A DNA stretch of 64,000 bases, taken from the NCBI RefSeq assembly GCF_004762045.1, contig NZ_SJOM01000007.1, positions 3,957,008-4,021,007 of the forward strand, given 5' to 3'. Of the stretch, positions 8,806 through 17,337 are shown piece after piece. This DNA comes from Mycobacterium sp. DL99 (GTDB taxonomy: Bacteria; Actinomycetota; Actinomycetes; Mycobacteriales; Mycobacteriaceae). Position numbers and translations under genes: made by a program. The notes beneath the pieces are model-generated. The model saw only the letters and a list, made by a program, of their open reading frames with translations. It made no database searches and was not told the DNA's origin. Position 1 is the first letter of the stretch. Every line of letters begins with the position of its first letter.

Positions 8806-8843
8806 GTAACTTGCGCGCAACATATGGTTGACGACTGCGCAAC
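8806..8843 (+). promoter_or_regulatory. GlnR box upstream of glnA1
   Basis: Four half-sites are regularly spaced by exactly 6 nt: GTAAC (8806-8810), GCAAC (8817-8821), TTGAC (8828-8832), GCAAC (8839-8843). This matches the actinobacterial GlnR pattern of alternating GTnAC and GaAAC-like halves with n6 spacers. It lies 51 bp before the glnA1 start, so nitrogen-responsive control by GlnR is inferred. Confidence 0.8.
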
Positions 8844-8893
8844 ATCGTGTCCTTAGCGTCAACCCGCGGGTTACCAGTAAAGGAGAACACTCA

Positions 8894-10330
8894 GTGGCAG
8901 AAAAGACGTCCGACGACATCTTCAAGCTGATCAAGGACGAGAACGTCGAGTACGTCGACATTCGCTTCTGCGATCTGCCCGGCGTCGTCCAGCACTTCTC
9001 GATCCCGGCGTCGGCGTTCGACCAGAGCGTCTTCGAGGACGGCCTCGCGTTCGACGGCTCGTCGGTCCGCGGCTTCCAGTCGATCCACGAATCCGACATG
9101 ATGCTGCTGCCGGACCCCGACACCGCGCGTATCGACCCGTTCCGCGCCGCCAAGACGCTGAACCTGAGCTTCTTCGTGCACGATCCGTTCACCCGTGAGG
9201 CCTACTCCCGCGACCCGCGCAACGTGGCCCGCAAGGCGGAGAACTACCTGGCCAGCACCGGTATCGCCGATACCTGTTACTTCGGTGCCGAGGCCGAGTT
9301 CTACATCTTCGATTCGGTGGCGTTCGACTCCAAGATGAACGGCACCTTCTACGAGGTCGATTCCGAGTCCGCGTGGTGGAACACCGGCGAGCCCTCCGAG
9401 GCCGACGGCTCCCCCAACCTCGGTTACAAGGTCCGCCCCAAGGGTGGCTACTTCCCCGTCGCTCCGTACGACCACTACGTCGACCTGCGCGACGAGATGT
9501 CGACCAACCTGATCAACGCCGGGTTCACCCTCGAGCGCGGCCACCACGAGGTGGGCACCGCCGGCCAGGCCGAGATCAACTACAAGTTCAACACCCTGCT
9601 GGCCGCAGCCGACGATGTGCTGCTGTTCAAGTACATCATCAAGAACACCGCGTGGCAGAACGGCAAGACCGTCACCTTCATGCCCAAGCCGCTGTTCGGT
9701 GACAACGGTTCCGGCATGCACGCCCACCAGTCGCTGTGGAAGGACGGCAAGCCGCTGTTCCACGACGAGTCCGGCTACGCCGGCCTGTCCGACATCGCCC
9801 GCCACTACATCGGCGGCATCCTGCACCACGCTCCGTCGCTGCTGGCGTTCACCAACCCGACGGTGAACTCCTACAAGCGTCTGGTGCCGGGTTACGAGGC
9901 CCCGATCAACCTGGTGTACAGCCAGCGCAACCGCTCGGCCTGTGTCCGTATCCCGATCACCGGCAACAACCCGAAGGCCAAGCGCCTCGAGTTCCGCTGC
10001 CCGGACAGCTCGGGTAACCCGTACCTGGCGTTCGCGGCGATGCTGATGGCCGGCATCGACGGCATCAAGAAGAAGATCGAGCCGCTGGCCCCGGTCGACA
10101 AGGACCTCTACGAGCTGCCGCCGGACGAGGCCGCCAACATCCCGCAGGCCCCGACCTCGCTGTCCGCAGTCATCGACAGGCTCGAAGAGGACCACGAGTA
10201 CCTCACCGAGGGTGGCGTGTTCACCGAGGACCTGATCGAGACCTGGATCTCCTACAAGCGGGAGAACGAGATCATGCCGATCCAGATCCGGCCTCACCCG
10301 TACGAGTTCAGCCTGTACTACGACGTGTAA
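8894..10330 (+). CDS. glnA1: Glutamine synthetase type I-beta GlnA1
   Basis: Glutamine synthetase makes glutamine from glutamate, ammonia and ATP; in mycobacteria GlnA1 is the main dodecameric enzyme and is also found extracellularly. The GTG start at 8894 gives 478 residues, exactly the M. tuberculosis length, with an AAAGGAGA ribosome site. Visible signatures are FDGSSVRGF, the FMPKPLFGDNGSGMH ATP/glutamate region and NRSACVRIP. Tyr406 in DLYELPP is the adenylylation site targeted by GlnE, whose gene lies 2.5 kb downstream. A four-half-site GlnR box precedes the gene and a long nested hairpin ends it. Confidence 0.99.
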   Translation: MAEKTSDDIFKLIKDENVEYVDIRFCDLPGVVQHFSIPASAFDQSVFEDGLAFDGSSVRGFQSIHESDMMLLPDPDTARIDPFRAAKTLNLSFFVHDPFTREAYSRDPRNVARKAENYLASTGIADTCYFGAEAEFYIFDSVAFDSKMNGTFYEVDSESAWWNTGEPSEADGSPNLGYKVRPKGGYFPVAPYDHYVDLRDEMSTNLINAGFTLERGHHEVGTAGQAEINYKFNTLLAAADDVLLFKYIIKNTAWQNGKTVTFMPKPLFGDNGSGMHAHQSLWKDGKPLFHDESGYAGLSDIARHYIGGILHHAPSLLAFTNPTVNSYKRLVPGYEAPINLVYSQRNRSACVRIPITGNNPKAKRLEFRCPDSSGNPYLAFAAMLMAGIDGIKKKIEPLAPVDKDLYELPPDEAANIPQAPTSLSAVIDRLEEDHEYLTEGGVFTEDLIETWISYKRENEIMPIQIRPHPYEFSLYYDV

Positions 10331-10349
10331 GTTCCGTCACGTCCTAGCG

Positions 10350-10407
10350 CGAGCAGACGCAGAACTGCCCCTTTTCTTCGGAAGAGGGGCAGTTTTGTGT
10401 CTGCTCG
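10350..10407 (+). terminator. Nested hairpin terminator after glnA1
   Basis: Outer arms CGAGCAGAC (10350-10358) and GTCTGCTCG (10399-10407) enclose an inner stem AACTGCCCC / GGGGCAGTT with a TTTTCTTCGGAAGA top. The inner stem is followed by TTTTGTGT, so it can act as an intrinsic terminator 20-60 nt after the glnA1 stop. Confidence 0.8.
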
Positions 10408-10430
10408 GCGTCAATCCGCACAATGGACCG

Positions 10431-10862
10431 ATGCGTGTTCTGGTGCAGCGGGTGACATCGGCGAGCGTTGCGATCGACGGCGAAGTCGTCGGCGCGATCG
10501 CTCCGAACCCGCAGGGACTGCTCGCCCTGGTCGGGGCGACTCATGACGACGACGCCGCCAAGGCCCGACGGATGGCCGAAAAGCTCTGGCAGTTACGAAT
10601 TCTCGACGGCGAGAAATCCGCATCGGACGTTGCCGCCCCCATCCTGGTGATCAGTCAGTTCACGTTGTACGCCAATACCGACAAGGGCAGGCGCCCGTCG
10701 TGGAATGCGGCAGCGCCGGGGCCCGTCGCCGAACCGCTGGTGGCCGAATTTGCCGACGCGTTGAGGAAGTTGGGCGCGGTTGTGGAAACAGGGGTTTTCG
10801 GTGCGGATATGCGGGTGGAACTGGTCAATGACGGACCGGTAACAGTGTTGCTGGAGCTCTGA
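10431..10862 (+). CDS. dtd: D-aminoacyl-tRNA deacylase
   Basis: DTD removes D-amino acids (and glycine from mischarged tRNAs) in the cytoplasm. The 143-residue protein has the family hallmarks: MRVLVQRV N-terminus, GLLALVG, the SQFTLYA motif, and the C-terminal NDGPVTV with the Gly-cisPro dipeptide that enforces chiral proofreading. The ATG at 10431 was chosen to match this conserved N-terminus. It follows the glnA1 terminator, so it should have its own promoter. Confidence 0.96.
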   Translation: MRVLVQRVTSASVAIDGEVVGAIAPNPQGLLALVGATHDDDAAKARRMAEKLWQLRILDGEKSASDVAAPILVISQFTLYANTDKGRRPSWNAAAPGPVAEPLVAEFADALRKLGAVVETGVFGADMRVELVNDGPVTVLLEL

Positions 10863-10893
10863 GTTTCATTCGAGCTGCGCGTATTGTCAGCAC

Positions 10894-11328
10894 ATGACGA
10901 CCAACCTGGACACCCGACTGGGCTCGCTTTCGCCCGCTGTCATCAGTTTGTTCCGTGTCGTGTTCGGTTTCCTGTACACCATCCACGGAGCCCAGAAGTT
11001 GTTCGCCTGGCCGGTCGGGATGCCGGACAACGCAGGCGATCTCGTCGGTCCGGCAGTGCCGGTGGGCACCTGGCCCTTCTGGTACGGCGGCCTCATCGAA
11101 TTCGTTCTGGGCCTTCTGATCCTGACCGGCTTGTTCACCCGCATCGCGGCCTTCATCGCCTCCGGCGAGATGGCGTTCGCCTACTTCACCCAGCATCAGC
11201 CCAAGGGTCTGTTGCCGATCGAGAACGGCGGCGAACTCGCCGTGCTGTACTGCTTCGGCTTCCTGCTGCTCGCCGCAATCGGTGGCGGTGCGTTCGCGTT
11301 GGATGCGGCGCGCAGTAAGCGCACCTAG
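10894..11328 (+). CDS. DoxX-family membrane protein
   Basis: A 144-residue four-helix membrane protein of the DoxX family. The first helix contains LFRVVFGFLYTIHGAQKLF, the conserved G..K/F element of DoxX proteins; three more hydrophobic segments follow. Some mycobacterial DoxX proteins act in thiol/redox membrane complexes, but this one has no partner gene nearby to suggest that. It is 31 bp after dtd and overlaps the convergent flavin oxidoreductase gene by 4 bp. Confidence 0.88.
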   Translation: MTTNLDTRLGSLSPAVISLFRVVFGFLYTIHGAQKLFAWPVGMPDNAGDLVGPAVPVGTWPFWYGGLIEFVLGLLILTGLFTRIAAFIASGEMAFAYFTQHQPKGLLPIENGGELAVLYCFGFLLLAAIGGGAFALDAARSKRT

Positions 11329-12182
11329 TCCAGCGCGAGGTCCTTGCGGAACCGCTTCAACCCGTCGATCTTCTCGGCCAGCGTGGCGCTGGGGCCGCTG
11401 TAGAACATCCACGGCATGGTGATGATGCCCTGGATGCCGCCGGCTTCCGCCCGGGCGTAGTGCTCGGGGGTGAAGGCGTCGGTCAGCGGTGTGATGACGG
11501 TGAAATCGTCCATCGTCAAACCCTTTTCGGCGCGCAGGTCACGTAGCCGGTCGACCCGCTGCAGGGCAGCCTCGGTGGAGATCAGATCACCGATCCACCC
11601 GTCGTGCCGCGCCGCACGGCGCAGCGCGATGTCGGACAGCCCGCCGACATAGATCGGGATCCGCGGCGGCGTGGGCTCCATCTCCAGGCGCGGGGTGGAA
11701 TAGAACTCGCCGGAGAACTCGGTCCACCCGGGCTCCCACAGCTTCTTCATCAATTCGAGCATCTCGTCGGTGCGCTTTCCGCGCCGCGCGAATTGCTGGC
11801 CCAGCAGTTCAAACTCCTCCTCGCACCAGCCGACACCGATGCCGAGCTCCAGCCGTCCCCCGGCCAGATAGGCAGCGGTGCCAATGGCTTTCGCCGCCGA
11901 ATACGGGTCGCGCATCGCTGGCAGGTAGACCGTGGTGACGAACTTCAGCCGAGTGGTGACCAGCGCGAGTGCGCCGATCATCACCCACGGGTCCGGCCAG
12001 TCGGTGAACGCCTCCCAGCGCCGCTTGCCGTCCTTGGTGTACGGATACGGCGTGTTCAGCGTCTCGAGGTTCACCACGTGATCCGGGATGCCCATGCCGT
12101 CATAGCCGAGATCGTCTGCCGCCCTGGCTACTTCGACGGCCTCCCGGGTATCCATGAAGGCCATGCTCACGTAGACCTTCAT
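11325..12182 (-). CDS. LLM-class F420-dependent oxidoreductase
   Basis: A 285-residue luciferase-like TIM-barrel protein, probably using coenzyme F420 as most mycobacterial members do. Family features are VARAADDLGYDGMGIPDH near the N-terminus, GRLELGIGVGW with EEFELLGQ, and IPIYVGGLS. The substrate cannot be told from the sequence. The ATG at 12182 (MKVYVSM) was chosen because it overlaps the upstream thioesterase stop codon as ATGA, implying translational coupling and a shared pathway. Confidence 0.9.
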   Translation of the reverse strand: MKVYVSMAFMDTREAVEVARAADDLGYDGMGIPDHVVNLETLNTPYPYTKDGKRRWEAFTDWPDPWVMIGALALVTTRLKFVTTVYLPAMRDPYSAAKAIGTAAYLAGGRLELGIGVGWCEEEFELLGQQFARRGKRTDEMLELMKKLWEPGWTEFSGEFYSTPRLEMEPTPPRIPIYVGGLSDIALRRAARHDGWIGDLISTEAALQRVDRLRDLRAEKGLTMDDFTVITPLTDAFTPEHYARAEAGGIQGIITMPWMFYSGPSATLAEKIDGLKRFRKDLALD

Positions 12183-12808
12183 CCGGCATCCCGCGCCCAT
12201 GCCGGCGTGATGAAGACTCCCTCAGCCTCGACGGTGATCCCGTCGGCGTCGCTGATATGGCCCCGCGCAAAGGTTTTCACGCCTTCGGTCCGGTCGATGT
12301 AGGCCTCAGCGCGCAACGGGCCCAGCGGCGTGCCGCGACCATAGCGACAGGTGATGGTCCCGGTATAGCGCGGCTCGTGCAGTCCGCCACTGGCCACCTC
12401 GCCGAGAATGTGGTCGAGCACCAACGCGCAGATGCCGCCGTGCACCCAGCCCAGCGGCCCCTCATAGGCGGCGCCCAGCACGAATTCGCTCCAGCAGCTG
12501 CCGTCGTCGGCGTGCTCGATCACCAGCGGCGGGGCCAGCGCATTGCGCAATCCGACGACCGGGTTCGCCCACACCACCGGGCGGTTCGTCTCGGCATGCA
12601 GCATGGCCTGCGGCCCGTCGCGCTGTTCGCGGCGCAGCGAGGCGGTGACGGCCTCGACGGCCGCGGTGGCCTCAGCGATGGTCTGCGGGTCCACCTGGGT
12701 GCGCACACCGGCGTCGACGAGTTCGCGCATCGCCTGGGCAAAGGGCTCATAGAGGGCTTCGAGCCGATCGTGCTCGGCCGCGGTGATGACGTCGAACGTG
12801 TGCTTCAT
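12179..12808 (-). CDS. PaaI-type hotdog thioesterase
   Basis: A 209-residue protein with a C-terminal hotdog-fold thioesterase domain. The catalytic loop YEGPLGWVHGGICALVLDH holds the HGG motif of the PaaI/4HBT-type enzymes, and TGTITCRYGRGTPLG is the usual following strand. The N-terminal ~90 residues are helical and less typical. It is probably co-translated with the F420-type oxidoreductase (4-bp overlap), suggesting joint action on an acyl-CoA or acyl compound. This pair separates glnA1 from glnE, which are adjacent in M. tuberculosis. Confidence 0.87.
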   Translation of the reverse strand: MKHTFDVITAAEHDRLEALYEPFAQAMRELVDAGVRTQVDPQTIAEATAAVEAVTASLRREQRDGPQAMLHAETNRPVVWANPVVGLRNALAPPLVIEHADDGSCWSEFVLGAAYEGPLGWVHGGICALVLDHILGEVASGGLHEPRYTGTITCRYGRGTPLGPLRAEAYIDRTEGVKTFARGHISDADGITVEAEGVFITPAWARDAG

Positions 12809-12887
12809 CCGGACTCCCAGTGAATTGGTTATACGCCCTTATTAACATCACCCACTGCGACGTCCTGCACTCGGGGCGGCCTAACCC

Positions 12888-15800
12888 CTACTCTCCGCCG
12901 AAAATCTTCCGGACCACGCCCTTCGCCCGCCGGGTCACCCGCAGGTAGTTGTCCAGGAACTCCCCACCGTCGTCGCTGCCCCACCCGGCCGCCAAGGCCA
13001 CCGCGTTGAGCTGACGACCCGGCCCGGGCAACTGATCGGTGGGCTTGCCGCGCACCAGCACCAGGGCGTTGCGCGCCCGCGTGGCCGTCAGCCAGGCGTC
13101 GCGCAACAGCTCGACGTCGCTCTCGGCGACCAGTTCGGCCGCGCCGATCGCGTCGAGGGTCTGCAATGTCGAGGTGTTGTGCAGCGCCGGCACCTTGTGG
13201 GCGTAGCGCAGTTGCAGCAGCTGCACGGTCCACTCGATGTCGGCCAGCCCGCCACGGCCCAGTTTGGTGTGCGTGTTGGGGTCGGCACCGCGGGGCAGAC
13301 GCTCGGCGTCCACGCGGGCCTTGATTCGCCGGATCTCCTGGACGGTCTCGGCCGATACCCCGCCGGAGGGGTAACGGGTCTTGTCGACCATCACCAGAAA
13401 GCGTTCGCCGAGTTCCAGATCGCCTGCCACCCGGTGGGCCCGCAACAGCGCCTGGATCTCCCACGGCTGGGCCCACTGCTCGTAATAGGCCGCATACGAG
13501 GCCAGCGTGCGCACCAGCGGTCCGTTTCGCCCCTCTGGACGCAGCCCGGTGTCGACCTCCAGTGGCGGATCCGCGCTCGGCGTCCCCAGCAGGGCCCTCA
13601 CCTGTTCGGCGATGCTCACCGACCAGCGCATGGCTGCGGACTCCTCGACGCCGGTGGCCGGTTCGCACACGAACATCACGTCGGCGTCGGAGCCGTATCC
13701 GAGCTCGCCGCCGCCGAGCCGGCCCATGCCGATCACCGCGATGCGTGCGGGCGCACCGGATTCCGGTGTGTTGGCCCGGACCACCGCATTCAGCGCGGCC
13801 TCCAGCACTGCGACCCACACCGAGGTCAATGCCTTGCAGACGTCGGTCACATCGAGCAGGCCCAGCACGTCGGCCGAGGCGATGCGGGCCAGTTCCCGCC
13901 GGCGCAGCGTGCGCGCGGCCGCGATGCCGCGTACCGGGTCCGGATGCCGGCCGGCCGAGGCCACCAGTGCGCGAGCCACGCTGTCGGGATCACCGTCGAG
14001 CAGTTTCGGCCCGCTGGGCCCGTCGGCGTACAGCTGGATCACCTCGGGAGCCCGCATCAGCAGTTCCGGGATGTAGGCCGAGGTGCCGAGCACGCGCATC
14101 AGCCGCTTGGCCACCGCCCCCTCGTCACGCAGGGTCGACAGATACCAGCGCTGCTCGGCCAGCTCCTCGCTGATCCGGCGGTAGGCCAGCAGGCCGGCGT
14201 CCGGGTCCGGCGTGTCCGAGAGCCAGTCCAGCAGGGTCGGCAACAGCACCTGTTGCACCCGCGCACGGCGTCCGCCCTGGCCGGTCAGCGCCGCCAGATG
14301 CGTCAGCGCGCTCTGCGGTCCCTCGTAACCCAGTGCGGCGAGCTGACGTTCGGCCGCCTCGGTGCTCATCCCGGCGCCGATGCCCACCGCCGGTTGACCC
14401 ACCGATTCCAGCAGCGGCTGGTAGAAGAGCTTGGCGTGCAACCGCGACACCCGCATGCTCTGCCGTTTGAGTTCCTCGCGCAGCACGCCCGCCGCGTCAT
14501 GGCGGCCATCGGGGCGCACGTGCGCGGCCCGGGCCAGCCAACGGTAGGCCTCGTCGTCGTTGTCGTCGGGCAGCATGTGGGTGCGCTTGAGCCGCTGCAA
14601 CTGCAGCCGGTGTTCGAGCAGCCGCAGGAATTCGTAGGACGCGGTCATGTTGGCGGTGTCGTCGCGGCCGATGTAGCCGCCCTCGCCGAGGGCCGCCAGC
14701 GCGTCGACGGTGGACGCCACATGCAGTGAGTCGTCATTGCGTCCGTGCACCAATTGCAGGAGCTGGACGGCGAATTCGACGTCGCGCAGGCCTCCGGTGC
14801 CGAGCTTGAGCTCGCGGGCCCGCACCCCGGCCGGGACGAGTTCCTCGACGCGGCGTCGCATGGCCTGCACCTCGGGAACGAAATCCTCACGCTCGCAAGC
14901 GGTCCACACCATGGGCATCAGGGCCTCGATGTAGGCCTTACCGAGCTCGGGGCCCCCCGCGGCGGGACGCGCCTTGAGCAGCGCCTGGAATTCCCAGGTT
15001 TTCGCCCAGCGCTCGTAGTAGGCGATATGGGATTCCAGCGTCCGGACCAGTTGACCGCGTTTGCCCTCCGGGCGCAACGCGGCATCGACCTCGAAGAAGG
15101 CATCGCCGGCGAAGCGCATCATCTCACCGGCGACCCGGTTCGCGGTGGCCAGGTTGTCGTCGTTGTCCCCGTCTCCGACGGGTTCACCCACGAAGATGAC
15201 GTCGACGTCGCTGACGTAATTCAGCTCGCGCGCACCGCATTTGCCCATGGCGATGACCGCCAGCCGGGGCTCGCTGCCGCCCGCGCACACAACCCGGGTG
15301 GCAACCGTCAGCGCTGCGCCCAGCGCGGCATCGGCGAGGTCGGACAGGTGTGCGGCGACCTCGACGAAGGGCAGCACCGGCTCGTTCTCGACGGTGGACG
15401 CCACGTCGAGGGCACCGAGGACCAACAACCGGTCGCGGTAGAGATCCCGCAGCGCGGGCACGGCACTGCTTGCGCCCCTGTCGATCTCGACATTGCGGGC
15501 GGCAGCGGTGAAGACGCTGTGCAGCTCCTCGACACCGGGGAGGACGACGTTGCCGACCAACAACCGCCACGACTGCGGGTGGGCGACGAGGTGGTCACCG
15601 AGAGCCAGGGAGGATCCCAGTACGCCGAACAGCCGGCCCCGCAGGGCCCGGTCGGTCAATAGTTGGCGGTTGAGCTCGTCCGCGTCGGCCCCGAGCGCAT
15701 CGGCCAGCCGCACCATCGCCAGCAGCGCGATGTCGGCGTCGGGTGCGCGCGACAGCGACCACAGAAGCTCGACGTGCGCCTCGGTGTTCCAGCCGAGCTG

Positions 15801-15893
15801 TTCCAGGTGGGCCGACGCCTGCGGATGCACCAAACCGAGCCGACCTACGCTGGGCAGTTTCGGACGATCGGTTGCAGGCTTTGGCACGTTCAC
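12888..15893 (-). CDS. glnE: Glutamine synthetase adenylyltransferase GlnE
   Basis: This bifunctional enzyme adenylylates and de-adenylylates glutamine synthetase in response to nitrogen state. At 1001 residues it matches the family (about 994 in M. tuberculosis). Two nucleotidyltransferase domains are present: the N-terminal one with MGKCGARELNYVSDVDVIFV (deadenylylase) and the C-terminal one with GRLGGGELGYGSDADVMFV (adenylylase), each with the paired Asp metal ligands; both are followed by GGLRDVEF or GGLADIEW helices. Its target Tyr is present in GlnA1 (Tyr406). It lies 51 bp downstream of glnA2 and may share its transcript. Confidence 0.98.
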   Translation of the reverse strand: MNVPKPATDRPKLPSVGRLGLVHPQASAHLEQLGWNTEAHVELLWSLSRAPDADIALLAMVRLADALGADADELNRQLLTDRALRGRLFGVLGSSLALGDHLVAHPQSWRLLVGNVVLPGVEELHSVFTAAARNVEIDRGASSAVPALRDLYRDRLLVLGALDVASTVENEPVLPFVEVAAHLSDLADAALGAALTVATRVVCAGGSEPRLAVIAMGKCGARELNYVSDVDVIFVGEPVGDGDNDDNLATANRVAGEMMRFAGDAFFEVDAALRPEGKRGQLVRTLESHIAYYERWAKTWEFQALLKARPAAGGPELGKAYIEALMPMVWTACEREDFVPEVQAMRRRVEELVPAGVRARELKLGTGGLRDVEFAVQLLQLVHGRNDDSLHVASTVDALAALGEGGYIGRDDTANMTASYEFLRLLEHRLQLQRLKRTHMLPDDNDDEAYRWLARAAHVRPDGRHDAAGVLREELKRQSMRVSRLHAKLFYQPLLESVGQPAVGIGAGMSTEAAERQLAALGYEGPQSALTHLAALTGQGGRRARVQQVLLPTLLDWLSDTPDPDAGLLAYRRISEELAEQRWYLSTLRDEGAVAKRLMRVLGTSAYIPELLMRAPEVIQLYADGPSGPKLLDGDPDSVARALVASAGRHPDPVRGIAAARTLRRRELARIASADVLGLLDVTDVCKALTSVWVAVLEAALNAVVRANTPESGAPARIAVIGMGRLGGGELGYGSDADVMFVCEPATGVEESAAMRWSVSIAEQVRALLGTPSADPPLEVDTGLRPEGRNGPLVRTLASYAAYYEQWAQPWEIQALLRAHRVAGDLELGERFLVMVDKTRYPSGGVSAETVQEIRRIKARVDAERLPRGADPNTHTKLGRGGLADIEWTVQLLQLRYAHKVPALHNTSTLQTLDAIGAAELVAESDVELLRDAWLTATRARNALVLVRGKPTDQLPGPGRQLNAVALAAGWGSDDGGEFLDNYLRVTRRAKGVVRKIFGGE

Positions 15894-15944
15894 GACGGTA
15901 GCGCACGCCCGCAGGAAAATACCGGCACTGCTACCGCCCCCGAC

Positions 15945-17285
15945 TCACAGCGACAGGTAGTTCTTCAGCTCGTAGGGCGTGACGTGGCTGCGGTAGTTCT
16001 CCCACTCCGCGCGCTTGTTGCGCAGGAAGTAGTCGAATACGTGCTCCCCCAACGCTTCCGCGACGAGCTCGGAGTTCTCCATGGCCTCCAGAGCATTGCC
16101 CAGGCTGGACGGCAGCTCGCGGTAGCCCATGGCGCGCCGCTCCTCGGGCGTCAGGCTCCAGACGTTGTCCTCGGCCTGCGGGCCCAGCACGTAACCCTTC
16201 TCGACGCCCCGCAGGCCGGCGGCCAGCAGGACCGCGAAGGTCAGGTAGGGGTTGCATGCCGAGTCGGGGCTGCGAACCTCGACGCGCCGCGACGACGCCT
16301 TGCGCGGGGTGTACATCGGAACCCGTACCAGCGCCGAGCGGTTGGCCGCGCCCCACGAGGCCGCGGTCGGCGCCTCGCCGCCATGCACCAGGCGCTTGTA
16401 GGAGTTCACCCACTGGTTGGTCACGGCACTGATCTCGCTGGCGTGCTCCAGGATGCCTGCGATGAACGACTTGGCCACATCCGAGAGCTGCAGCGGGTCG
16501 TCGGGGCTGTGGAAGGCGTTGGTGTCGCCTTCGAACAGGCTCATGTGCGTGTGCATGGCCGATCCCGGGTGCTCGCCGAACGGCTTTGGCATGAACGACG
16601 CACGCACGCCGTCGGCGAGGGCGACCTCCTTGACCAGATAGCGGAAGGTCATCACGTTGTCGGCCATCGACAGTGCGTCGGCGTAGCGCAGGTCGATCTC
16701 CTGCTGGCCGGGCGCGCCCTCGTGGTGGCTGAACTCCACCGAGATGCCCATCTGTTCCAGGGCCTCGATGGCGTGGCGGCGGAAGTTGGGGGCCGAATCG
16801 TGCACGGCCTGATCGAAATAGCCGCTGTTGTCGGCCGGCACGGGCACCGAGCCGTCGTCAGGTCCGGGCTGCAGCAGGAAGAACTCGATCTCGGGGTGCA
16901 CGTAGCAGGTGAAGCCCAGGTCGCTGGCCTTGGCCAGCTGGCGGCGCAGCACGTGCCGGGAGTCGGCCCACGACGGTGAGCCGTCCGGCATGGTGATGTC
17001 GCAGAACATGCGTGCCGAGTAGTGCTTGCCGGCGCTGGTGGTCCAGGGCAGCACCTGGAAGGTGGACGGATCGGGGCGGGCCACGGTGTCCGACTCCGAG
17101 ACTCGGGCGAAGCCCTCGATCGAAGAGCCGTCGAAACCGATGCCCTCCTCGAAGGCACCTTCGAGTTCGGCGGGCGCGATCGCTACCGATTTGAGGTAGC
17201 CGAGGACGTCGGTGAACCACAACCGAACGAACCGGATGTCGCGTTCCTCCAGTGTGCGCAGCACGAATTCCTTCTGGCGGTCCAT
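15945..17285 (-). CDS. glnA2: Glutamine synthetase GlnA2 (type I-alpha-like)
   Basis: A second glutamine synthetase of 446 residues, the same length as M. tuberculosis GlnA2, with FDGSSIEGF, FMPKPFGEHPGSAMH and NRSALVRVP. The segment equivalent to the GlnA1 adenylylation site reads NVWSLTPEE and has no Tyr, so control by GlnE at this position is not expected. The ATG at 17285 (MDRQKEFVL) matches the family start. Immediately upstream on the coding strand is GTAAC-n6-TTAAC (17308-17323), which resembles a weak half GlnR box or a promoter element. Confidence 0.97.
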   Translation of the reverse strand: MDRQKEFVLRTLEERDIRFVRLWFTDVLGYLKSVAIAPAELEGAFEEGIGFDGSSIEGFARVSESDTVARPDPSTFQVLPWTTSAGKHYSARMFCDITMPDGSPSWADSRHVLRRQLAKASDLGFTCYVHPEIEFFLLQPGPDDGSVPVPADNSGYFDQAVHDSAPNFRRHAIEALEQMGISVEFSHHEGAPGQQEIDLRYADALSMADNVMTFRYLVKEVALADGVRASFMPKPFGEHPGSAMHTHMSLFEGDTNAFHSPDDPLQLSDVAKSFIAGILEHASEISAVTNQWVNSYKRLVHGGEAPTAASWGAANRSALVRVPMYTPRKASSRRVEVRSPDSACNPYLTFAVLLAAGLRGVEKGYVLGPQAEDNVWSLTPEERRAMGYRELPSSLGNALEAMENSELVAEALGEHVFDYFLRNKRAEWENYRSHVTPYELKNYLSL

Positions 17286-17337
17286 GCCCGCAGCGTAGGC
17301 ATCGGCTGTTAAATCTGTGTTACAGCCCTGCAAGGAG

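Noticed and set aside
8891..10297. A 468-codon frame antisense to glnA1
   Set aside because: Mirror of a highly conserved gene with strong third-position GC bias; no domain visible.
13179..14729. A 516-codon frame antisense to glnE
   Set aside because: Same shadow effect; the translation is repetitive and glnE motifs are clear on the other strand.
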